Shown in pieces: positions 35,215-42,238 of a stretch of 42,238 bases of DNA. How positions within the stretch are numbered: the stretch's first letter is position 1; every line of letters begins with the position of its first letter. Under the pieces are notes generated by a model. That model did not search any database. It saw only the letters and a program-made list of their open reading frames with translations, and was not told where the DNA came from. This DNA is from Hydrocarboniphaga sp. (GTDB taxonomy: Bacteria; Pseudomonadota; Gammaproteobacteria; Nevskiales; Nevskiaceae). A program made the translations under genes and the position numbers. The stretch is taken from the NCBI RefSeq assembly GCF_028291725.1, contig NZ_JAQGNT010000110.1, forward strand, positions 1 through 42,238, in the 5' to 3' direction.

Positions 35215-36201
35215 ATGAAGATCCTGCTCGTCGACGATTCCCGTTCCTCGCGTTGCGTTACCTCCGCCTACCTGCTCGAGATGGGCTACCCGCTCACCGA
35301 GGCGGTCGACGGCATCGAAGCGCTGGAAATCTATAGGCGCGATCGCCCCGACCTGGTAATCACCGACGTCGAGATGCCCGGTATGGATGGCTACACGCTG
35401 GCGCGCGAGATCCGCCGCAACGACAGCATCGATGACTGGGTGCCGATCATCTTCCTGAGCGGCTGCGTCGGCGACGAGGACATCGCCAAGGGCCTGGAAG
35501 CCGGCGGCGACGGCTACATCCTCAAGCCGGTCAGCCCGATCGTGCTCGGCGCCAAGCTCAAGGCGATGAAGCGCATCACCGACATGCGCCGCCGGCTGCT
35601 GGAGCTGAGCACCGAGCTGCAGGCGGCCAATCGGGCGCTGATCAAGGTGTCGCAGATCGACGCGCTCACCAACGTCGCCAACCGCCGCTCCTTCGACGGC
35701 GGACTGGAGCGCGAGTGGTATCGCGCCCAGCGCAGCGGCCGCCCGCTCGGCATGATTCTGTGCGACGTGGACTACTTCAAGCGTTACAACGATCGCTACG
35801 GTCATGCCCAGGGTGATGCCTGCCTGTGCGCCGTCGCCGAAGCCATCGCCAAGCTCACCCGCCGCAGCACCGACGTGCTGGCGCGTTACGGCGGCGAAGA
35901 GTTCGTGATGCTGCTGACCGACGCCGACGAAGCCGTGACGATGGCGGTGGCGCGGGCGATGCGCGAGGCCGTGGCAGCTCTGGCGCTGGTGCACGCGGAT
36001 TCCGATGTGGCCTCCCATGTCACCATCAGCCTCGGCGTCACCGTCTGCATTCCGGACCGCAGCCTGAATTCCGCCGACCTCTTCAAGTTCGCCGATGCCG
36101 CGCTCTACGATGCCAAGGGCCAGGGCCGCAATCGCGTCTGCCTGCGGCCGTTCGAGCGGCCGGCTGCCGCCACCGCCGGCCCGACTGCCGCGATCGCCTG
36201 A
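35215..36201 (+). CDS. REC-GGDEF response regulator diguanylate cyclase
   Basis: A 328-residue cytoplasmic enzyme making c-di-GMP. The receiver domain (1-120) has the acid pair DD (7-8), phospho-acceptor Asp51 and Lys104. A helix (about 120-145) leads to the GGDEF domain, with CDVDYFKRYND and the active-site GGEEF at 226-230. The inhibitory I-site RSTD (217-220) sits five residues before it, so product feedback is expected. The architecture resembles WspR/PleD-type cyclases. The partner histidine kinase is not adjacent. ATG 35215 starts the receiver domain exactly at MKILLVDDS. Confidence 0.94.
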   Translation: MKILLVDDSRSSRCVTSAYLLEMGYPLTEAVDGIEALEIYRRDRPDLVITDVEMPGMDGYTLAREIRRNDSIDDWVPIIFLSGCVGDEDIAKGLEAGGDGYILKPVSPIVLGAKLKAMKRITDMRRRLLELSTELQAANRALIKVSQIDALTNVANRRSFDGGLEREWYRAQRSGRPLGMILCDVDYFKRYNDRYGHAQGDACLCAVAEAIAKLTRRSTDVLARYGGEEFVMLLTDADEAVTMAVARAMREAVAALALVHADSDVASHVTISLGVTVCIPDRSLNSADLFKFADAALYDAKGQGRNRVCLRPFERPAAATAGPTAAIA

Positions 36202-36234
36202 TCGCTGCGGTGCGGCCGGCCTATCGGCACAAAA

Positions 36235-36555
36235 TCAGGACTTCGCGGTCCAGGACGTGCACCAGGCCGTGGCCCGGACCTGCTTGCCTGAGAACAGCGG
36301 ACAGCCGCCTTGCGACGATCCCGCGGCGCCCTGGTAGAGCATGCAGCTGCCGCAGCGGCTGCCGGGTTTGGCTTTGGCGGCAAGGCTGGCATCGTCGACG
36401 TAACCGACGGCCTTGGCTGTCGCATCGTCGGCGGTCACCAGCGGCAGGTCGGCGGCAAACGCCGTGCTCGAGCGGATGCCGGCCATTGGTATCAGGCAGA
36501 TCGCGATCGCGGAGCCCAGCAACTGGCGACGGAAAGGGTCGGTAACGGGGTTCAT
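36235..36555 (-). CDS. high-potential iron-sulfur protein (HiPIP)
   Basis: A 106-residue exported electron carrier. A Tat-like signal (FRRQLLGSA, residues 8-16) is followed by a hydrophobic stretch and an AFA cleavage site. The mature part has the four cluster ligands Cys68, Cys71, Cys85 and Cys99 in C-x2-C-x13-C-x13-C, with CGSCMLYQG and GGCPLFSGK as in HiPIPs. Tat export fits folding with a [4Fe-4S] cluster in the cytoplasm. ATG 36555 has GGAG eight bases upstream. It follows the subtilase gene by 76 bases in the same direction and may share its transcript. The longer frame to 36804 is antisense overlap. Confidence 0.93.
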   Translation of the reverse strand: MNPVTDPFRRQLLGSAIAICLIPMAGIRSSTAFAADLPLVTADDATAKAVGYVDDASLAAKAKPGSRCGSCMLYQGAAGSSQGGCPLFSGKQVRATAWCTSWTAKS

Positions 36556-36631
36556 GCTGCTTGCTCCATGCTTGCTTCTGTAGGGGGTTCCCACAGCCCC
36601 GGTTCCGCCCGGAACAGGGGCAGGGGAACTG

Positions 36632-37945
36632 CTATCTGGGTATGGAAATGGGTGCGTGCTCATTGCTGCCGCCGACCGTGAGCCGGCTGGCGGAACGATC
36701 GCAATGGACACGTACTGCCTCGCTGGCCAGAGCCCGGCAGGCATCGATCGAATCTCCGGTGGATCTGAGTATCTGCCGGGCAGACGCAGCGTCGAGACCG
36801 GCATGTTCGGACAGCAGCAGCGCCACTACGCCGGTGACGTGCGCCGTCGCCAGCGAAGAGCCGGAAGCGAAGTCGTAGTGGCCGCCCGGAGTCAGTGTCA
36901 GTATTTCGCGACCAGGCGCACGCAGTACCGCCGCAGCGGAAGCCGGACGATCTTCGGTATCCACCGCGATGACGCCCTCGATGTCGACCGGGAAGCCGGC
37001 CGTGCGGCCACTCGGCGGGACCGCGCCGATAAAGATCTGCCCCTTGTCCAGCCCGTAGTGCACCAGTTGCTCCAGCAGCGGATCGGCCGGGCCGCCGAGG
37101 CTGAGATTGACGATCTCGGCCCCGGATTCAATCGCCGCGACCAGCGCCTGGGCCAGCGTGTAGGAGTTGCACTGCGCCGCGTCTTCGCCCGGTTTCAGCG
37201 GCCAGCAGGCCTTGAACACCAGCAGCTGCACATTGGGTGCGATGCCGACGATGCCTACACGATTATTCGCCACCGCTGCGATGACGCCGGCGACTTCGGT
37301 GCCATGACGGTCGAGCCTGAATGTCTGCGCGTTGTCGTCGACGAAGTTTTTCTGGCCGGACAGCCGCCCCTGCAGATCCGGATGCGAAACGTCGACGCCG
37401 GTGTCGATGATCGCGACGCGCACGCCGTCGCCGCGTGACCACTGGTGCGCGTCAGCGGCGTCGACTTCGGCGAAGCCGCGCTGCAGTTCGACATAAGGAT
37501 CGTTGTACGAACTGCCCAGTGTGCTGAAGGTCTGCAGCGGCTGTGCCAGGCGCACGCGCGGATCGTGAGCAAGCCCGGCCAGCACGGCGTCGCGCGAGCT
37601 GTGCTCGGGGATCTCGAACACCACGCAGTGCAGTTTCAGCGGCGCGATCGGCCAGGCGGCGACTTCGTGCAGGCCATAAGCCGCGGCCAGCGCCGCCAGT
37701 GCGATATGCGCTGCGTCACCCTCGGCATAGCGCGGCAGGCTGTCGTAGCCGCGCAGAGTCGAGCCCGCATGCGTCGCGACCGGTTCGGACGGGTTGGACA
37801 CCGCCAGCACGATCAGCCGCTCCGGCGCTGCCCGCATCTGCGCCTGCTGTGCCAGCGCGCTCGGGTTCGTCGGAACGCCGGCGCAGGCCGCGAGCAGCGC
37901 AGCCGACCAGCAGCAGGCTGCGGCCCGCCAACAATTCACGATCAT
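36632..37945 (-). CDS. S8 subtilase lipoprotein, oxyanion Asn apparently missing
   Basis: A 437-residue protein with lipobox LLAAC (Cys21). Residues about 42-138 form a propeptide-like region ending DPRVRLAQP (128-136). The catalytic domain has Asp181 (VAIIDTGVDVSHPD), His214 (RHGTEVAG) and Ser364 (SGSSLATAH). Where subtilases have AAAGN with the oxyanion asparagine, this one reads IGAVPPSG (306-313), so that residue seems to be replaced. The following FPVDIEGVIAV aligns well, which makes a simple misalignment less likely. It overlaps the anti-sigma gene as ATGA. The context suggests signalling, with either weak proteolysis or a binding role. Confidence 0.9.
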   Translation of the reverse strand: MIVNCWRAAACCWSAALLAACAGVPTNPSALAQQAQMRAAPERLIVLAVSNPSEPVATHAGSTLRGYDSLPRYAEGDAAHIALAALAAAYGLHEVAAWPIAPLKLHCVVFEIPEHSSRDAVLAGLAHDPRVRLAQPLQTFSTLGSSYNDPYVELQRGFAEVDAADAHQWSRGDGVRVAIIDTGVDVSHPDLQGRLSGQKNFVDDNAQTFRLDRHGTEVAGVIAAVANNRVGIVGIAPNVQLLVFKACWPLKPGEDAAQCNSYTLAQALVAAIESGAEIVNLSLGGPADPLLEQLVHYGLDKGQIFIGAVPPSGRTAGFPVDIEGVIAVDTEDRPASAAAVLRAPGREILTLTPGGHYDFASGSSLATAHVTGVVALLLSEHAGLDAASARQILRSTGDSIDACRALASEAVRVHCDRSASRLTVGGSNEHAPISIPR

Positions 37946-38604
37946 TGCGCGGTGCCGACCGGCTCTGCGAAACGCACGCGCGGGTCGGCGCGCAGCTGCT
38001 GCAATGCGAGCTGCCCGGCCGCGGCGTCGCGCGCCACCAGCGGCGCCAGCGAGTAGACCCCGGCCTCGCCGGGACCGCCGACGATCTGCAATTGCGATTG
38101 CGACAGCAGCGCCTGGAACTCGCCGAGCGACAGCGACGGCGCCAGCACCACGCGGATCGTCGCCGTCGCCGGCATTGTCGGGGCCGCGCTCAGGGTGCGA
38201 TAGACCGGCGCGGAGCGCTGCCATATGGCGCCGGCCAGCGCGGCGATGCCGACGGTTTCGACGATCAGCGCCGCGGCCAGGGCGGGCAGCAGCCAGACGC
38301 GCGGCGATCGCCTGGCTTTTTTTCGCGGCGGCGCCTCGTCTTCAGCCAGCTCCGCATCGATCCGCCGCCAAAGGCGCTCCAGCGACGGCAGCGGATCGGT
38401 GTCGGCCTGCGCTGGTGCCGGGTCGTGGCGCAGCGCCGCCTGCAGACGACGCTGCGACTCCAGCTCCAGCCGGCAATCGGCGCAGTCTTTCAAATGGGTT
38501 TCGACGCTGAGGCGCTGCGCCTGGGTCGCGCGGCCGTTGACGACCCAGGGAATCAGTTCCCAGATCTTCGGGTGCAGCGAGGCGCTCTCATCTGTGGACT
38601 TCAT
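37942..38604 (-). CDS. anti-sigma factor with subtilase-propeptide-like periplasmic domain
   Basis: A 220-residue single-pass membrane protein. The cytoplasmic part has the zinc-binding anti-sigma motif H37-x3-C41-x2-C44. One transmembrane helix spans about 103-127. The periplasmic part (about 149-220) reads IRVVLAPSLSLGEFQALL, then GPGEAGVYSLAP and LQQLRADPRVRFAEP. That order of strand, helix, strand and final helix-strand is the pattern of inhibitor I9-type subtilase propeptides. The last block matches DPRVRLAQP of the next gene at seven of nine positions. It overlaps the sigma gene by 17 bases and the subtilase gene by ATGA; GGAG precedes its ATG. Confidence 0.85.
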   Translation of the reverse strand: MKSTDESASLHPKIWELIPWVVNGRATQAQRLSVETHLKDCADCRLELESQRRLQAALRHDPAPAQADTDPLPSLERLWRRIDAELAEDEAPPRKKARRSPRVWLLPALAAALIVETVGIAALAGAIWQRSAPVYRTLSAAPTMPATATIRVVLAPSLSLGEFQALLSQSQLQIVGGPGEAGVYSLAPLVARDAAAGQLALQQLRADPRVRFAEPVGTAQ

Positions 38605-39202
38605 AAGCTGCTCCGTCGTTCATACCACCCAGGGTCGGCAGCAGATTGCGCAGCCGGATGCGCGCGTGAAACATGCGCGCCTTCACCGTGCCGACCGGGC
38701 AGGCCATGATTTCCGAGATTTCTTCGCAGGAATGCCCCAGGTAGTAGGCCAGCAGCAGCGTCGTGCGCTGATCGGGCGGCAGGCGCTCGAGGCCCTGCAT
38801 GATCCAGCTGCGCCGATCCTGCTGAACCAGCGGATCGTCCCACTGGGTTTCGTCTTCGATCGGCAGTACCGGGTCGGCCAGCGGCGGTGGCCCGGCGCGC
38901 CGCAGCGCCTTCAGCGCGCAGCGATAGGCGATGCCCATGATCCAGGTCGACACCAGGGACTGGCCGCGGAATTCCTCGGCCTTTCGCCAGACGATCCAGA
39001 AAGTGTCGTTGACCACCTCCTCGATCAGATCGTCGCGCTGGGTGACGCGGGCCAGAAAGCGCCCGAGCCGGCGATGATAGTCCCGGTACAGCTTCTCGAA
39101 CGCCGGCCGGTCTTGCTGCGCGATCGCCCGCAGCAGGCTGCGATCGACAATGTCGCGTTCGGCCTGCTGTTCCGCCGGCAACTCCGGCGTCGCCGAACTC
39201 AT
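38588..39202 (-). CDS. ECF-type RNA polymerase sigma factor
   Basis: A 204-residue sigma-70 family factor with only regions 2 and 4. Region 2 includes FEKLYRDYHRRLGRFLARV and the -10 recognition part NDTFWIVWRKAEEFRG. Region 4 includes LERLPPDQRTTLLLAYYLGHSCEEISEIMACPVGTVKARM. I prefer ATG 39202; GTG 39232 is in frame. It is first in the sigma / anti-sigma / subtilase operon. ECF factors of this layout usually activate their own promoter, and a candidate lies just upstream. Confidence 0.95.
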   Translation of the reverse strand: MSSATPELPAEQQAERDIVDRSLLRAIAQQDRPAFEKLYRDYHRRLGRFLARVTQRDDLIEEVVNDTFWIVWRKAEEFRGQSLVSTWIMGIAYRCALKALRRAGPPPLADPVLPIEDETQWDDPLVQQDRRSWIMQGLERLPPDQRTTLLLAYYLGHSCEEISEIMACPVGTVKARMFHARIRLRNLLPTLGGMNDGAAYEVHR

Positions 39203-39239
39203 GCTGCGAGGCTCGCTTGCATTTGAACGCACTCCGAAA

Positions 39240-39295
39240 AATGATCTGAAATGATCTGGCTAGACGGTTAGTGCCCCTGCGCGCAAAAAAAGTTG
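39240..39295 (-). promoter_or_regulatory. possible ECF autoregulatory promoter and direct repeat
   Basis: On the minus strand AACTTTTTTTGCGC (39294-39281) precedes CCGTCTA (39267-39261). A T-rich -35 region and a CGTC-type -10 are common in ECF promoters, but the spacing is not a clean match to the RpoE type. Downstream, AATGATCTG occurs twice (39240-39248 and 39250-39258), ten bases apart. Confidence 0.35.
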
Positions 39296-39305
39296 TGCCC
39301 GGTGT

Positions 39306-40040
39306 TCAAAAATGCCACAGCACCGTGCCGACCCAGCGGTCTTCGGCGGTGTCGCCGTAGAACAGCGCCTTGGCCTGGTGGTCGGTGCCGATGAAGCTCA
39401 GCTCGACCTGTAACGAGCCGAGCGCGTAGCTCAGGCCGGCGTTCCAGTAGGTATAGGCGTCGCCACTGAAACCCTGGAGCTGGTGGTAGCCGATGCCGGC
39501 ATTGCCAGACAAGGAGCCCAGCAGCGGCTGATGCACCACCAGGTCGTAGGACAGCGCGTTCTCGCCGCTGATCGGGCCGTCGCGGGTGGGTGCGCCCTTG
39601 TCCGGCGACCAGGCGATGCTGACGAAAACCCGGTTCGACCAGGCCAGCGTGCCGGACAGCTCGTCGTAGTTATAGAGGCTGCGCGGTGTGTCCATCGGGT
39701 AGTCGTAATGGTTCAGTGACAACCAGCCGCCCCAGTTCGCAGGCAGCGTCCAGCCGTAGCCCAGGTAGGCGCTGAGCTGCGACGAGGTGCCCCGGTCGGC
39801 GCCGAGGTCGAGTGTCGCCGCGCCGGCGCCGGCGAACCATCGCGCATCGGCGGAGTAGTGCGCGTCGATCTGCAGCGACGGCTTTCCGTCGCTCGCAGTT
39901 AAACCGCGGACGACATTGTCGGTACTCACTCCTATCGCGCCGCCCCAGTTGTCGGCCAGCGCGCACGGCGATGCGGCGAGCGCCAGCATCGCAAACAGTC
40001 CGGTTCGCCTACGCGGGCCGGTCACAGCAGAAAACAACAT
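39306..40040 (-). CDS. TorF-family putative outer-membrane porin
   Basis: A 244-residue exported protein. The signal peptide ends ASPCALA before DNWGGAIGVSTDNVVRGLT, the start typical of the TorF / Gcw_chp family (PF09694). Alternating aromatic and small residues through the chain (for example SLQIDAHYSADARWFAGAG, YLGYGWTL) indicate a beta-barrel. It ends in WVGTVLWHF, with the terminal Phe expected for BAM recognition. GGGAGG lies four bases before the ATG. Its start is only 12 bases from the divergent methyltransferase ATG, so any separate promoters would overlap coding sequence. Confidence 0.88.
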   Translation of the reverse strand: MLFSAVTGPRRRTGLFAMLALAASPCALADNWGGAIGVSTDNVVRGLTASDGKPSLQIDAHYSADARWFAGAGAATLDLGADRGTSSQLSAYLGYGWTLPANWGGWLSLNHYDYPMDTPRSLYNYDELSGTLAWSNRVFVSIAWSPDKGAPTRDGPISGENALSYDLVVHQPLLGSLSGNAGIGYHQLQGFSGDAYTYWNAGLSYALGSLQVELSFIGTDHQAKALFYGDTAEDRWVGTVLWHF

Positions 40041-40052
40041 CGAGCCTCCCCG

Positions 40053-40952
40053 ATGACCCGCAATCGATTGCCGGCCTCAACTCTAAAGCCAAACGACGGT
40101 GCCGGCCTGGATAGGGGTCTGGATGTGGGTCTGAATGGGGGCCTGGATGCGCAGCTGCTGGCTACGCAGCGCGCGTTCGACAGTGTCGCCGCCGATTACG
40201 ACGGTCCCAAGGGCAACAACGCCTTGATCCAGCGCATGCGGACGACGATGTGGGACACCATCGAGGATACGTTTACCGGCGGATCGCGCTTGCTCGATCT
40301 CGGCTGCGGTACCGGCATCGACGCCGCCGAACTGGCGCGGCGCGGGCATTCGGTACTGGCCACCGACTGGTCGCCGCAGATGGTCGAGCGCACTCGAGCG
40401 CGCGCTGCCGCGGCCGGGCTCAACGAGCGCCTGGCCGTGGCCCATGTCGGCATCCAGCAACTCGACCAACTCGATCCCGGGGGCGAGAAATTCGACGGGA
40501 TCTACTCCAATTTCGGTCCGCTGAACTGCGCGCCCAACCTGGCCGCGGTCGCCAGCCAATGCGCGCGCCTGCTCAAGCCCGGCGGCCGGCTGGTGTTCTC
40601 GGTGATCGGCCGCCTGTGTCCCTGGGAAGTCTGGCACTACGCGCTGCGCGGGCGCATCAGGCGGGCGAGCGTGCGCGCCGCGCGGGGCGTGACTGCGGTC
40701 GGCATGAACCGCCATACGATATGGACCTACTACTACCTGCCGCGTGAGTTCTACCGGCCGTTCTCGGCACTGTTTTCGCTGGACCATTACCGCGCGCTGA
40801 GCCTGTTCCTGCCGCCGCCGTATCTGCTGGATTTCTACGAGCGCCGCCGCGGTCTGTGCGAGCGGCTCGGGCGCATCGACGATCGCTTCGGCGCCCTGCC
40901 GCTGGTACGCGACATGGGCGATCACTTTCTGATGATCATGCGCAAGCGATGA
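40053..40952 (+). CDS. SAM-dependent methyltransferase with repeat-rich N-terminus
   Basis: A class I methyltransferase of 299 residues (from ATG 40053). Motif I is LLDLGCGTGIDAAELARRG, followed by VLATDWSPQMVERTR and GIYSNFGPLNCAPNL. The late LLKPGGRLVFSVIGR is also typical. Before the domain the chain has a GLD-rich stretch (GLDRGLDVGLNGGLD) encoded by 12-base tandem repeats. GTG 40125, with AGGGG seven bases upstream, would skip most of that stretch and is an equally reasonable start. The amidohydrolase gene follows after ten bases, so the two probably act in one pathway. The substrate is not evident. Confidence 0.85.
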   Translation: MTRNRLPASTLKPNDGAGLDRGLDVGLNGGLDAQLLATQRAFDSVAADYDGPKGNNALIQRMRTTMWDTIEDTFTGGSRLLDLGCGTGIDAAELARRGHSVLATDWSPQMVERTRARAAAAGLNERLAVAHVGIQQLDQLDPGGEKFDGIYSNFGPLNCAPNLAAVASQCARLLKPGGRLVFSVIGRLCPWEVWHYALRGRIRRASVRAARGVTAVGMNRHTIWTYYYLPREFYRPFSALFSLDHYRALSLFLPPPYLLDFYERRRGLCERLGRIDDRFGALPLVRDMGDHFLMIMRKR

Positions 40953-40962
40953 GCGGCGCCTG

Positions 40963-42132
40963 ATGGACGCCCGCCTGGTCAATGCGGCCCTAGTATCGCC
41001 GCAGCGCGTGTCGCGAGCGCCGCTGCATCTGGCGCAAGGCCGCATTGCTGCGGCCGCGGCCGTCGCTGGTGGCTATCAGGTCGATCTGCGCGATCACCTG
41101 ATTTTTCCCGGCCTGATCAATGCACACGAGCATCTGCACCAGAACGCCATTCCGCCGCTGAAGTCGGCTGCGCCGTTTCCGAACAGCTACGCCTGGATCG
41201 CCGCGTTCCAGGCGCATTTCGACGATCCGGCCGTAATCGCCGCACTGTCGGTTCCGAAGGCACTGCGCCACCGCCATGGCGGCCTGAAAAACCTGCTCGC
41301 CGGCACCACCTGCGTTGCGCATCACGACCCCTGGCATGCCGCGCTCGACGCCGCGGATTTTCCGGTGGGCCTGCTGCGCGACTACGGCTGGAGTTATGCG
41401 CCGGGGTGGCGGGCTTACGGCCCGCCGATCCGGCAGAGCTTCCATGCCACCGCCCGTGATCGGCCCTGGCTGGTGCATCTCGCCGAAGGCACCGATGCGA
41501 CGGCGGCGGCCGAGCTGAGGCAACTCGCCGAAGCCGGATGCCTGGCCGCGAACAGCGTGCTGATTCACGGAGTCGGCATGGGCGATGCGGACGTCGGGCG
41601 CGTGATCGCGGCGAACGCGGCGGTGGTCTGGTGCCCGGGCAGCAACCTGTCCCTGCTCGGGCGCACGCTGGCTCCGCGGCGGCTATTCGCGGCCGGCTGC
41701 CTCGCGCTGGGCAGCGACTCGCGGCTCAGCGGTGCAAGCGATCTGCTGCAGGAGCTGATCCTTGCGAGCGAGCACAGCGATCTGGCGGCGCAGGATCTGC
41801 TGCGCCTGGTGACCACCGATGCAGCCCGGATACTGCGCCTGCCGACAGTGGGCGGCCTGGCGCCGGGACAACAGGCCGATCTGGTCATCGTCGGGGATCG
41901 CGGCGGCGATCCTTATCGCAGCCTGGTCGGCATCGGCCGCGGCGAGATTCGCGCGGTGGTTCGCGGCGGCCTGCCGATGGTCGCGGATGCCGATTTCGCC
42001 GACTGGTTCGCCGCCTGCGGCATCCAAACCGTCAGCGTGACACTGGACGGAAAGCCGAAGCTGCTGGCGAAGTCCATGGCCGATGCGGCGCTGATCGCGC
42101 TGGAGCCCGGGCTAGGGCCTGTTGACATTTAA
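40963..42132 (+). CDS. amidohydrolase-superfamily metal-dependent hydrolase
   Basis: A 389-residue enzyme of the cytosine/guanine-deaminase-like amidohydrolase group. The metal motif is FPGLINAHEHLHQN near residue 50, where the family has HxH. Further conserved parts are WLVHLAEG, LIHGVGM, VVWCPGSNLSLLG and ALGSDSRLSG, then the C-terminal GGLAPGQQADLVIV. These fit hydrolysis or deamination of a cyclic amide or a heterocycle, but the substrate is unknown. It is co-directional with the preceding methyltransferase. The last residues LGPVDI and the TAA stop are read from the palindromic element that starts at 42112, so the original C-terminus was probably slightly different. Confidence 0.88.
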   Translation: MDARLVNAALVSPQRVSRAPLHLAQGRIAAAAAVAGGYQVDLRDHLIFPGLINAHEHLHQNAIPPLKSAAPFPNSYAWIAAFQAHFDDPAVIAALSVPKALRHRHGGLKNLLAGTTCVAHHDPWHAALDAADFPVGLLRDYGWSYAPGWRAYGPPIRQSFHATARDRPWLVHLAEGTDATAAAELRQLAEAGCLAANSVLIHGVGMGDADVGRVIAANAAVVWCPGSNLSLLGRTLAPRRLFAAGCLALGSDSRLSGASDLLQELILASEHSDLAAQDLLRLVTTDAARILRLPTVGGLAPGQQADLVIVGDRGGDPYRSLVGIGRGEIRAVVRGGLPMVADADFADWFAACGIQTVSVTLDGKPKLLAKSMADAALIALEPGLGPVDI

Positions 42133-42238
42133 TTGGTCGCTGCGCTGGCCCCAAAGAGGGCGCAGTGCAAGGATCGACCGACGCGGTGTACTCGACGTAC
42201 ACAAGGAGGGAGAGACGCCGCAATGCGCCCTCTTTGGG
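42112..42238. repeat. CTAG-starting palindromic element, cut by the window end
   Basis: It begins CTAGGGCCTGTTGAC. A stem of CCCAAAGAGGGCGCA (from about 42150) pairs with TGCGCCCTCTTTGGG at the very end of the window. The centre is GTGTAC-TCGAC-GTACAC at element position 75-91, the same register as the centres of the 166-bp elements at 32810 and 32972. Probably a third member of that family; the 3' part is missing. Confidence 0.65.

Overview
The window is a GC-rich bacterial chromosome segment whose core order (rsmG-parA-parB-atpIBEFHAGDC ... glmU ... glmS) is the origin-proximal synteny of Gammaproteobacteria. The accessory genes (TorF-type porin, HiPIP, EmrAB/NodT efflux, fused acyl-CoA dehydrogenase, DUF3500-HupE) and the many palindromic intergenic repeats suggest a Nevskiales/Solimonadaceae- or Xanthomonadales-like organism. 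The family-level placement is inference. No rRNA, tRNA, CRISPR array or complete insertion sequence was seen.

Region by region. 1-1.8 kb: an NtrY-like sensor kinase and a tiny two-helix membrane protein occupy the place where mnmG usually precedes rsmG. 1.9-4.2 kb: rsmG, parA and parB, overlapping or tightly packed. 4.2-11.7 kb: a complete F1Fo ATP synthase operon with a recognisable promoter and palindromic elements in several of its gene junctions. 11.7-14.9 kb: a MarR regulator, an alpha/beta hydrolase with a palindrome set between its -35 and -10, a methyltransferase and a four-helix membrane protein. 15-17.6 kb: glmU and a lipoprotein serine hydrolase. 17.6-22.3 kb: a minus-strand multidrug efflux operon (marR, HlyD adaptor, DHA2 pump, NodT outer-membrane factor). 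22.5-24.3 kb: glmS, whose 3' end is the usual attTn7 recognition region. 24.3-27.3 kb: a more AT-rich accessory patch with two toxin-antitoxin modules, one of whose toxins is frameshifted, plus gene debris. 27.3-30.1 kb: a DUF3500 lipoprotein and HupE/UreJ-like membrane protein operon. 30.4-32.7 kb: a double-length acyl-CoA dehydrogenase. 32.7-33.1 kb: a repeat cluster including two abutting 166-bp CTAG-bounded palindromic elements. 33.1-36.2 kb: a 14-blade WD40 protein divergent from a REC-GGDEF diguanylate cyclase. 36.2-39.3 kb: an ECF sigma / anti-sigma / subtilase operon followed by a HiPIP. 39.3-42.2 kb: a TorF porin, a methyltransferase and an amidohydrolase.

The best candidate for an undescribed system is the sigma / anti-sigma / subtilase operon at 36.6-39.2 kb. 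The predicted periplasmic domain of the anti-sigma factor resembles a subtilase propeptide and shares a near-identical nine-residue block with the propeptide region of the adjacent lipoprotein subtilase. That subtilase also appears to lack the oxyanion-hole asparagine. This suggests protease-propeptide recognition as a signal gate for an ECF sigma factor. The second candidate is the family of CTAG-bounded palindromic elements, whose arms differ between copies while staying self-complementary within each copy.
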